From UBA668 sp046086305 (GTDB lineage Bacteria > Actinomycetota > Acidimicrobiia > Acidimicrobiales > Ilumatobacteraceae), in the NCBI GenBank assembly GCA_046086305.1, contig JBJSXI010000007.1, positions 1-42,921 on the forward strand: a DNA stretch of 42,921 nt, in the 5' to 3' direction. Shown here piece after piece: positions 33,485-40,240 of the stretch. A program made the translations under genes and the position numbers. The notes under the pieces were generated by a model that had not been told where the DNA came from, searched no databases, and worked only from the letters and a program-made list of their open reading frames with translations. Positions within the stretch are counted from its first letter, which is position 1. Every line of letters starts with the position of its first letter.

Positions 33485-34690
33485 ATGACCGAAGCAGTGA
33501 TCGTCGCCACGGCCCGCAGCCCGATCGGTCGGGCCAACAAGGGGTCGCTCGTGGGCCTGCGTCCCGACGACATGAGCGCCCAGATCGTCCGTGGGCTGAT
33601 GGCCGAGGTGCCCCAGGTGTCGGCGGATCTGGTCGACGACGTCATGTGGGGGATCGGTCAGCCTGCCGGTGAGGGCGGCTTCAACATCGCCCGCGTCGTC
33701 GCCGTGCTCGCCGGCCTCGGTGATGTTCCCGGGGTCACCGTGAACCGTTACTGCTCGAGCGGTCTGCAGACGATCCGGATGGCGTTCCATGCGATCAAGT
33801 CAGGCGAAGGCGACTGTTTCGTGGCAGGTGGCGTCGAGACGGTGAGCAGATATGCGAGCGGCGCGAGCGACATCGCACCGAATCCGGTCTTCGCCGAGCC
33901 GGGTGCCCGTACGGCGCAGCGCGCTCAGGGGGGTCAGCCGACCTGGAGCCCGCCGACCGGACTGCCCGATCTTTATATCGCAATGGGCCAGACCGCCGAG
34001 AACGTCGTCGAGGCCGAAGGTGTGACGCGCGAGGAGATGGATCGCTTCGGCGTGCGGAGCCAGAACCTCGCGTGCGAATTCATCGCCAAGGGATTCTTCG
34101 AGCGCGAGATCACCCCGCTCACCCTGCCCGATGGCACCGTGGTGCGCACCGACGACGGCCCACGGCCGGACACCAGTTACGAGGCGGTGAGCAAGTTGAA
34201 GCCCGTGTTCCGCCCCGACGGCACGGTGACTGCCGGGAATGCCTGTCCGCTCAACGATGGTGCGGCGGCCGTGCTCGTGATGAGCGACACCAAGGCGAAG
34301 TCGCTCGGTGTCACGCCGCTTGCGCGCATCGTGAGCTCGGGTGTGAGTGGATTGAACCCGGAGATCATGGGTCTCGGCCCGATCGAAGCGTGCCGGCAGG
34401 CCCTCGGTCGCGCCGGGATGACGATCGACCAGATGGGTCTCGTCGAGATCAACGAGGCGTTCGCCGCACAGGTGATCCCGTCGGCGAAGCACTTGGGGAT
34501 CGACATCGACCGTCAACTGAACGTGCACGGTGGTGCGATCGCACTCGGTCACCCGTTCGGGATGACGGGCGCCCGCATCATGGCCACATTGCTCAACGGC
34601 CTCGAGTGGGAGAACCGCTCGTACGGCCTCGAGAGCATGTGTGTCGGCGGCGGTCAGGGCATGGCGATGATCGTCGAGCGTCTCAACTGA
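33485..34690 (+). CDS. acetyl-CoA C-acyltransferase (thiolase)
   Basis: The 401-residue thiolase has nucleophile Cys90 in NRYCSSGLQT, the NEAFAAQ motif, the GGAIALGHPFGMTGAR signature with catalytic His, and second Cys386 in MCVGGGQGMA. These enzymes cleave 3-ketoacyl-CoA at the last step of beta-oxidation. It is divergent from a CYP125-like P450. In mycobacteria FadA5-type thiolases act on the sterol side chain, so a sterol or branched lipid role is plausible but not shown. Its last 8 bp overlap the convergent MFS gene. Confidence 0.95.
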   Translation: MTEAVIVATARSPIGRANKGSLVGLRPDDMSAQIVRGLMAEVPQVSADLVDDVMWGIGQPAGEGGFNIARVVAVLAGLGDVPGVTVNRYCSSGLQTIRMAFHAIKSGEGDCFVAGGVETVSRYASGASDIAPNPVFAEPGARTAQRAQGGQPTWSPPTGLPDLYIAMGQTAENVVEAEGVTREEMDRFGVRSQNLACEFIAKGFFEREITPLTLPDGTVVRTDDGPRPDTSYEAVSKLKPVFRPDGTVTAGNACPLNDGAAAVLVMSDTKAKSLGVTPLARIVSSGVSGLNPEIMGLGPIEACRQALGRAGMTIDQMGLVEINEAFAAQVIPSAKHLGIDIDRQLNVHGGAIALGHPFGMTGARIMATLLNGLEWENRSYGLESMCVGGGQGMAMIVERLN

Positions 34691-35849
34691 CGCGTTGACG
34701 ATCGGCCTGACCGAGACCGAGCAGGGCGAAGGCGAGCACACCCGTGCCGGCGATGACGAACATCCACGCTGGGCCGAACTCCTGGTAGATCGGTCCTGCG
34801 GCGAAGGCCGTGGTCGCGCCGATGAGTAAGTTCGAGGCCCCGGCGAGACCCTGCGCAGCTCCGGCGCGACCGATCGGTGCAGCCCGCGCCACAGCGGCCT
34901 GCGCGGCGGGGATGCCGAGTGCCTGGATCGTTCCCTCGACACCACTCAAGGTGACGATGAGGCCCGGTCGGTCGATGAGGCCGTAGGCGACGGTGAGCGG
35001 TGTGATGAGCACGGCGGTGATGACGGCGCCGCGCAGAGGTCCGAGTCGATCGGCGAGCCGTCCACCGAGCGGGGCAAGCACGGCGAACGGGATACCGAAC
35101 ACGAGGAAACTCAGTCCGATGAGTACGTCGCCCGCGCCGAGGTCGGTGAGATATCGGTCGAGGATCGCGTCGTAGAAGCCGACCGGCACGAACAGGGCCA
35201 CGCTGACGAGGATGCCGCTGCGGATCGAGCGGAGCCGGAGCAGGTCGAATGCGAGTCCGTGATGGAGCGACAGCGGCGGTGCCGGAAGCTTGCGCGGCGC
35301 GAGGAGCAGGATGCCGACGAGGGCGAAGGCGCCGGTGACATAGAACGGCACGTCGAGGCCGAACGGGCCGACGAGCAGGCCGCCGAGCGTCGGGCCGGTG
35401 ACGAAGCCGGCCAGTTCGACCCCACCGAGGACTCCGAGGCGCCGCGCCACACCCTCGTCGTCGATCGAGATGACGATTGCGCGCACCGAGGGGAGGAACA
35501 GCGAGGTCGACAGTCCGACCACGCACCGTGCGAGCACGAGGGTCGGCAGCGATCCGGCCAGTGTGAACGAGATGCTCCCGATGACGGCAACGGCGAGGCC
35601 GAGCAGCAGCAATCGCTTCGAATGGCCGCGGTCGGCGAACGGTGCGAAGAACAACTGCCCGACGAGTCCGACGACGAACCCCGATCCGGCGATCAGCCCG
35701 AGCCCCACGTCGCCGAAGCCGAACTCGTCCTGCAGATTGCTGAGCAGTGAGAAGACGACACTGTTGGAGATGCCGATCGTCGCGGTGGCGAGCAGCATCG
35801 CGTACCAGCCCGTCGGGCGCCGGGTGGCGCCGGATGCGGCGGGGCTCAC
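34683..35849 (-). CDS. MFS transporter
   Basis: The 388-residue membrane protein has 12 hydrophobic segments and major facilitator features. The segment-1 region is GWYAMLLATATIGISNSVVF, the loop 2-3 motif FFAPFADRGHSKRLLLLG is a variant of GxLaDrxGrr, and the second half has LGGRLADRLGPLRGA. The 4-bp GTGA overlap with the upstream 151-residue gene sets GTG 35849 as start, against a longer frame to 36002. It is the last gene of a four-gene run that begins with the DAHP synthase gene. Drug or metabolite efflux is likely; substrate unknown. Confidence 0.9.
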   Translation of the reverse strand: MSPAASGATRRPTGWYAMLLATATIGISNSVVFSLLSNLQDEFGFGDVGLGLIAGSGFVVGLVGQLFFAPFADRGHSKRLLLLGLAVAVIGSISFTLAGSLPTLVLARCVVGLSTSLFLPSVRAIVISIDDEGVARRLGVLGGVELAGFVTGPTLGGLLVGPFGLDVPFYVTGAFALVGILLLAPRKLPAPPLSLHHGLAFDLLRLRSIRSGILVSVALFVPVGFYDAILDRYLTDLGAGDVLIGLSFLVFGIPFAVLAPLGGRLADRLGPLRGAVITAVLITPLTVAYGLIDRPGLIVTLSGVEGTIQALGIPAAQAAVARAAPIGRAGAAQGLAGASNLLIGATTAFAAGPIYQEFGPAWMFVIAGTGVLAFALLGLGQADRQRVS

Positions 35850-36301
35850 AACGCGGACCGGTGGGGCGGTTCGGCGCGCACGATGACGGCTTCGGGGTCG
35901 TGCGCCGGCCGTCGGGCGCGCAGCACGAACAGGTCGCAGCCGACGCGCAGGTGGGCGAGATCCCATGTGCCCGTGTCGTCGCAGCCGGCTTCGAGCGCGC
36001 ACACGGAGTCCAGGTCAAGTCCGGCCGTGTCGGCCTCGGCCTGCCACAGCGAGAGCAGGCCGCGCCGCAGGGCCGGGTCGTCGACGAGATCGGTGCCGTG
36101 GAGGGTGAGCTCGATGGTCGACACCGAGACCGGGCTCACCTCGGCGAGGTTCACGACGTCGCCGCCGAGTTCACCGTCGAGCATCACGACGACGGGTCCG
36201 GACGACCCGGCCACACCGCCCACGAAGCCGTACCTCACGAGCGGGAGACCGTCGTCGCCGGTGCACTCGTAGCGGATGCGGTCACCCGGGGCGAGGGTCA
36301 T
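35846..36301 (-). CDS. unknown 151-aa protein between serine hydrolase and MFS genes
   Basis: I recognise no family. The protein has no signal peptide or TM segment. The first part (TLAPGDRIRYECTGDDG, FVGGVAGSSGPVVVMLDGEL) looks like a small beta barrel. The second part (PALRRGLLSLWQAEADTAGL, CDDTGTWDLAHLRVGCDLFV) is mixed, with three cysteines. It is joined by ATGA to the gene before it and by GTGA to the MFS gene after it, so all three are made from one mRNA in linked fashion. Start ATG 36301 is set by this overlap; the longer frame to 36916 is a shadow. Confidence 0.75.
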   Translation of the reverse strand: MTLAPGDRIRYECTGDDGLPLVRYGFVGGVAGSSGPVVVMLDGELGGDVVNLAEVSPVSVSTIELTLHGTDLVDDPALRRGLLSLWQAEADTAGLDLDSVCALEAGCDDTGTWDLAHLRVGCDLFVLRARRPAHDPEAVIVRAEPPHRSAL

Positions 36302-37152
36302 CGTCCGACACCTGCCGACTCGTCGAGCACGGCGTCGGCGAACGGTGGCCACAGACGAAGGGCCCATTCGCCGAAGGTTTGGTCCGTGAGCACGACGCAC
36401 GCGATCTGGGCCACCGGATCCACCCACAGGAGGGTACCGGCTCCTCCGAAGTGTCCGAACGTGGCGGCAGAGTTGCGGGTGCCGGTCCAATGCGGTGTCT
36501 TCGCGCCACGCACCTCGGCGGTGAGACCCCACCCGCAGTCGTCGAACCTCCCGATGCCGGGTACCACGCCGGCGAGACCGGGAAACTGGATGGTGCGGAA
36601 GGCGAGATCCGTATCGGCGGTGACGAGTCTCGGCGAGCGGAGCTCGCCGATGAAGTCGACGAGGTCGTCGACGGTGCTCGTGACCGACGTCGCGACGGAT
36701 CCATCGAGTGTGGTCGAGTGCATGCCGAGCGGTTCGAGCACCGCCTCGGAGAGATAGGTGACGAGGGGGAGCGCAGCTCGCTGTTCGAGCACCTGTCCGG
36801 CGAGCTCGATACCGACATTGCTGTAGATCCGCCGCGTGCCGGGTGCGGCGAGGCGAGTTGTGGTGTCGAAGCCGAATCCGGCGGCGTGGGCGAGTAGGTG
36901 TCGCATGGTGCACCACGACAGATCGATCCCGCCGACAGCGTCGAGCGGTTCGTCGAGGCTGACGATGCCCTCCTCGACGCCGACGAGCATTGCTCGCCCG
37001 AGGAGGAGCTTGGAGATCGATGCAAGTGGAAAGCGTCGGCCTGTGTCGCCGTGGCGAGCGACGGTGCCGTCACGACCGACAATGGCGGCTGCGACATGTT
37101 CGACGGGCCACTCGTCGAGGAGGGTGAACGCCTCCATCGACACGGCCCCCAT
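36298..37152 (-). CDS. serine hydrolase, class C beta-lactamase-like
   Basis: The 284-residue protein has the penicillin-binding fold motifs SISK (SxxK, in FPLASISKLLLG), YSN (YxN, in RRIYSNVGIEL) and, for the third box, FGHFGGAG (HxG). No signal peptide or TM segment is seen, so it probably acts in the cytoplasm as an esterase or peptidase rather than a secreted lactamase. ATG 37152 starts 10 nt after the DAHP synthase stop; ATG 37137 is an alternative. The stop overlaps the next gene in ATGA. Confidence 0.9.
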   Translation of the reverse strand: MGAVSMEAFTLLDEWPVEHVAAAIVGRDGTVARHGDTGRRFPLASISKLLLGRAMLVGVEEGIVSLDEPLDAVGGIDLSWCTMRHLLAHAAGFGFDTTTRLAAPGTRRIYSNVGIELAGQVLEQRAALPLVTYLSEAVLEPLGMHSTTLDGSVATSVTSTVDDLVDFIGELRSPRLVTADTDLAFRTIQFPGLAGVVPGIGRFDDCGWGLTAEVRGAKTPHWTGTRNSAATFGHFGGAGTLLWVDPVAQIACVVLTDQTFGEWALRLWPPFADAVLDESAGVGR

Positions 37153-37161
37153 CGAGGTGGC

Positions 37162-38517
37162 TCAGGCGAAGCCCGAGGTGCGCAGCATCTCAGCGACGTG
37201 GAATGCCAGGTCGAGGCTCTGTCGCCCGTTCAGTCGAGGATCGCACACGGTCTGGTAGGCGTCGTCGAGCTGCCCCTCGAGAATGTCGTCGGAGCCGCCG
37301 GTGCACTCGGTGACATCGTCTCCGGTGAGTTCGACGTGGATACCGCCCGGCCACGTGCCCTCGGTGCGATGGGCGCGCACGAATCCGTCGATCTCGGCGC
37401 AGATCGACTCGAACGTGCGCGTCTTGCGGCCGGTCGTGCTGGTGACGGTGTTGCCGTGCATCGGGTCGCACGCCCACACGACCGGGTGGCCCGAGTCGCG
37501 AACCGCGCGCAGGAGCGGACGTAGTGCATCCTCGACCTTGTCGGCGCCCATCCGACTGATCAGCGTGAGGCGACCGGGAATGCGTGAGGGGTTGAGGCGT
37601 TCGCACAATTCGAGGACGAACGCTGCGTCCGTGGAGGGACCGACCTTGCAGCCGACAGGGTTGCCGACGCCGCGGAGGAACTCGATGTGCGCCCCGTCGA
37701 GTTGACGAGTGCGCTCGCCGATCCAGAGCATGTGCGCCGAGCAGTCGTACCACGCGCCGGTGAGCGAGTCCTGCCGGGTGAGCGCCTCTTCGTAGCCAAG
37801 CAGCAGCGCCTCATGGCTAGTGTACATGTCGGTCTCGTGCAGCGGGTGGGTGTCCTCTGTGTCGATACCGCAGGCGCGCATGAATCGCAGCGCTCGGTCG
37901 ATCTCGCTCGCCAGTTGCTCGTACCGCTGGCCTTCGGGGCTCGAGGCGACGAACTCCTGGGTCCACGCGTGGACCCGGCTGAGGTCGGCGAACCCGCCCT
38001 TGGTGAAGGCGCGCAGCAGGTTCAGCGTGGCGGCCGACTGGTTGTACGCCTGCACGAGGCGGTCGGCGCTCGGGATGCGCGCCGCCTCGGTCGCAGCGTC
38101 ACCGTTGACGATGTGCCCGCGGAAGCTGGGCAGTTCGACGTCGCCGACCCGTTCGACCGGGCTGCTTCGCGGCTTGGCGAACTGGCCCGCGATCCGACCG
38201 ACTTTCACCACCGGGACGCCGAGTGAGTAGGTGAGCACGACGGCCATCTGCAGGATGACGCGCAACTTCTCGCGGATGTTGACCGCCGAGAACTCCTCGA
38301 AGCTCTCCGCACAGTCGCCCGCCTGGAGGAGAAAGGCGTTCCCGGCCGCGACCTGGCCGAGAGAGGCCTGCAAGGACCGGGCCTCGCCGGCGAACACGAG
38401 CGGCGGATACGAGGCGATCTGCTTCAGCGCTCGCTCGAGGTCGCCCTGATCGGGCCACTCGGGCTGCTGCAGGGCGGGAAACGCCTGCCAGCTCGCGGGA
38501 TTCCAGGTCTTCGCCAC
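37162..38517 (-). CDS. 3-deoxy-7-phosphoheptulonate synthase, class II
   Basis: This 451-residue enzyme makes DAHP from phosphoenolpyruvate and erythrose 4-phosphate, the entry to the shikimate pathway. Class II features are LLQAGDCAESFEEF with the metal Cys, GRIAGQFAKPRSSP, SHEALLLGYEEALTR, CKVGPSTD, LISRMGADKVED, VVWACDPMHGNT with metal His, and HVELTGDDVTECTGG. The mycobacterial enzyme AroG is of this class. GTG 38517 follows a -10 TAGGCT by 7 nt. It lies 45 bp after the sigma-factor gene and leads a run of three further genes. Confidence 0.97.
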   Translation of the reverse strand: MAKTWNPASWQAFPALQQPEWPDQGDLERALKQIASYPPLVFAGEARSLQASLGQVAAGNAFLLQAGDCAESFEEFSAVNIREKLRVILQMAVVLTYSLGVPVVKVGRIAGQFAKPRSSPVERVGDVELPSFRGHIVNGDAATEAARIPSADRLVQAYNQSAATLNLLRAFTKGGFADLSRVHAWTQEFVASSPEGQRYEQLASEIDRALRFMRACGIDTEDTHPLHETDMYTSHEALLLGYEEALTRQDSLTGAWYDCSAHMLWIGERTRQLDGAHIEFLRGVGNPVGCKVGPSTDAAFVLELCERLNPSRIPGRLTLISRMGADKVEDALRPLLRAVRDSGHPVVWACDPMHGNTVTSTTGRKTRTFESICAEIDGFVRAHRTEGTWPGGIHVELTGDDVTECTGGSDDILEGQLDDAYQTVCDPRLNGRQSLDLAFHVAEMLRTSGFA

Positions 38518-38524
38518 GTCGGTC

Positions 38525-38530
38525 AGCCTA
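38525..38530 (-). promoter_or_regulatory. -10 element TAGGCT of the DAHP synthase operon
   Basis: Minus-strand TAGGCT ends 7 nt before GTG 38517. No Shine-Dalgarno is visible. Confidence 0.5.
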
Positions 38531-38562
38531 ACGCTGGGCGTCGCAGCGAGGTCGGGCCGACC

Positions 38563-39390
38563 TCAGGCCACGAAGATCTGGTCGGCGTCTTCCTTCAGCC
38601 CCGCCACGGCGCGGCTGACGAGCCGGCGGGCAGCCTCGGCAGTGACGCCGAGGTTCTCGCCAACTTCGCGGAAGCTCTTGCGCTCGCCGTCGAGCAGGCC
38701 GAACCGGGCCTGCACGGCGTACTTGGCGCGCGGCTCGAGGGTGTCGAGGAGGCGGGCGAGCATGTCGGACTCCTCGCTCGCCATCACGGCGTCCTCAGGG
38801 GTGCCGTCGCCGTTGGGCATCAGGTCGCCGAGGGTTGCGTCGCCGTCGTCGCCGATCGTCTTGTCGAGCGAGACCGGCGTGGTGAGGCGGTGCAATTCGG
38901 CATTGCCGACGTCGAGGGTCTCGCCGTCGCCGCTGGCCTGGCGCAGGGCCGCACGAAGGCTCGCCGAGCGGTCGCCGGGGATGCGGATCAGGCTGGCCTT
39001 CTGGTCGAGGGCACGGCCGATGGCCTGGCGGATCCAGAAGGTCGCATAGGTCGAGAACTTGAAGCCACGCCGCCAGTCGAACTTGTCGACGGCATGCTCG
39101 AGGCCGAGGTTGCCCTCCTGGATGAGGTCGAGCAGGTCCATGCCCTGGGGCAGCGGGTAGCGGCGGGCGATCGACACCACGAGGCGCAGGTTGGAGCGGA
39201 TGAAGCGGTCCTTGGCCGCAGCGGCCTTGGCCACAGCAGCCTTGAGCGCTGCGCCGCGCTCGCCGTTGGCGAGGCGCTCGGCCGCATCACGGCCGGCCTC
39301 GATGAGTCGGGAGAGCTCGCGCTCCTCCTCGGCGGTGAGCAGCGACACCTTGCCGATGTCGTTCAGGTAGAGACCGATGGAATCGTTCAT
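38563..39390 (-). CDS. sigma-70 family RNA polymerase sigma factor, group 2-like, divergent
   Basis: The 275-residue protein has region 1.2 (IGLYLNDIGKVSLLTAEEE), region 2 (NLRLVVSIARRY, LLDLIQEGNLGLEHAVDKFD, FKFSTYATFWIRQAIGRA), a short region 3 and region 4 (LDTLEPRAKYAVQARFGLLD, then SFREVGENLGVTAEAARRLV). There is no region 1.1, as in SigB/HrdB-relative group 2 factors. Against E. coli RpoD, Trp433 is Phe118, Thr440 is Gly125, and the -35 helix RERIRQ reads AEAARR. Region 3.1 is about 20-25 residues short. It likely directs a stress or stationary-phase regulon with non-standard promoters. The upstream DNA has an ECF-type promoter. Confidence 0.9.
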   Translation of the reverse strand: MNDSIGLYLNDIGKVSLLTAEEERELSRLIEAGRDAAERLANGERGAALKAAVAKAAAAKDRFIRSNLRLVVSIARRYPLPQGMDLLDLIQEGNLGLEHAVDKFDWRRGFKFSTYATFWIRQAIGRALDQKASLIRIPGDRSASLRAALRQASGDGETLDVGNAELHRLTTPVSLDKTIGDDGDATLGDLMPNGDGTPEDAVMASEESDMLARLLDTLEPRAKYAVQARFGLLDGERKSFREVGENLGVTAEAARRLVSRAVAGLKEDADQIFVA

Positions 39391-39402
39391 GACAGTGTTC
39401 TC

Positions 39403-39429
39403 AACTTCTCGTGGCGTCGTCGTGTTCCC
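39403..39429 (-). promoter_or_regulatory. ECF-type (SigR/SigH-like) promoter before the sigma gene
   Basis: On the minus strand GGGAAC (39429-39424) is followed after 18 nt by GTTG (39405-39402), 12 nt before ATG 39390. This fits the GGAA(T/C)-N18-GTT form known for actinobacterial SigR/SigH oxidative-stress factors. It would give a near-leaderless transcript. Confidence 0.45.
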
Positions 39430-39436
39430 GGCCGGT

Positions 39437-39454
39437 CTGTGGCCTGTGCCACAG
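39437..39454. promoter_or_regulatory. palindrome CTGTGGC-CTGT-GCCACAG, candidate operator
   Basis: A perfect 7-bp inverted repeat with a 4-bp spacer lies 8 bp upstream of the GGGAAC box of the sigma gene. The shape suits a dimeric regulator, but no candidate protein is known. Confidence 0.35.
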
Positions 39455-39620
39455 CCCCGCGGTCAGGGTGGTTACGGGACCCGCGCGCACCCGCTGGAGG
39501 CGGCTGGCCGGGCTGCCGAACCCCGGGGAGGGACGGCACCAATATGGGGGGACTGGAAAGAGTACTACATCGGGATGGCCCTGTCCCGTCGGTTTCGGAT
39601 CGGGGCCGCCGGACCGCCCC

Positions 39621-39626
39621 TACACT
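39621..39626 (+). promoter_or_regulatory. -10 element TACACT of nadD operon
   Basis: TACACT ends 8 nt before GTG 39635. This favours that start over ATG 39575. Confidence 0.5.
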
Positions 39627-39634
39627 GGGCCGAC

Positions 39635-40240
39635 GTGGCGTCGTCAGCCTCCCCGTTGCGCCGGATCGGGCTGTTCGGAGGCACCTTCGACCCGCCCCAC
39701 GTGGGTCATCTCGTGACCGCCGTGAACGTCCGGTACGCCCTGGGGCTCGACCTGGTGGTGCTGATGGTGGCCAACGACCCGTGGCAGAAGCGCGGCGGCC
39801 GGACGGTATCGGCAGCCGTCGATCGTCTGGCGATGGTCGAGGCTGCGGTGGCCGAGGTCGACGGGCTCGTGGCAGGTCGCGACGAGATCGACGCCGGCGG
39901 CCCGAGTTACACCGCAGATACATTGGCCACCCTTGCCGCCCGCCATCCGTCTGCCGAGTTGTTCACCATCGTCGGTGACGATGCTGCGGCAGGGTTCACG
40001 ACGTGGGAGCGCCACGCCGAGGTTGCCCGACGCTCGACGCTCGTGGTGGTCGATCGGCCGGGCGAGCCGGTGCGGCTTCCCCCGGAGTTCGCTTGGGTGC
40101 ACGTCGAGGTGCCTCGACTCGAGGTGTCGAGCACCGATCTGCGCGCCCGCTGTCGTGACGGGCGACCGCTCGACTACCTCGTCACCGAACCGGTGCTCGA
40201 CGTGATCCGTCGTCGACACCTCTACGGGAGTCCAGGGTGA
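39635..40240 (+). CDS. nadD: nicotinate-nucleotide adenylyltransferase
   Basis: The 201-residue enzyme joins nicotinate mononucleotide and ATP to give deamido-NAD. It starts with RRIGLFGGTFDPPHVGHLV, holding the GxFxPxHxGH nucleotide motif. NDPWQKRGGRTVSAAVDRLAM follows, and the C-terminal VSSTDLRARCRDGRPLDYLV is the ISSTxIR motif. GTG 39635 was chosen because it fits the family start and the -10 position; ATG 39575 would add 20 unlike residues. It heads an operon with an LCP-like gene (overlap 40237-40240) and rsfS. Confidence 0.95.
   Translation: MASSASPLRRIGLFGGTFDPPHVGHLVTAVNVRYALGLDLVVLMVANDPWQKRGGRTVSAAVDRLAMVEAAVAEVDGLVAGRDEIDAGGPSYTADTLATLAARHPSAELFTIVGDDAAAGFTTWERHAEVARRSTLVVVDRPGEPVRLPPEFAWVHVEVPRLEVSSTDLRARCRDGRPLDYLVTEPVLDVIRRRHLYGSPG

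Noticed and set aside
33385..33645. Longer P450 start at 33645
   Set aside because: It would cover the thiolase promoter and start; ATG 33384 fits the family length and has a -10 at the right distance.
39575..39634. ATG 39575 as nadD start, with TACTAC at 39563 as -10
   Set aside because: It adds 20 residues not seen in NadD; GTG 39635 with TACACT fits better. Not fully excluded.
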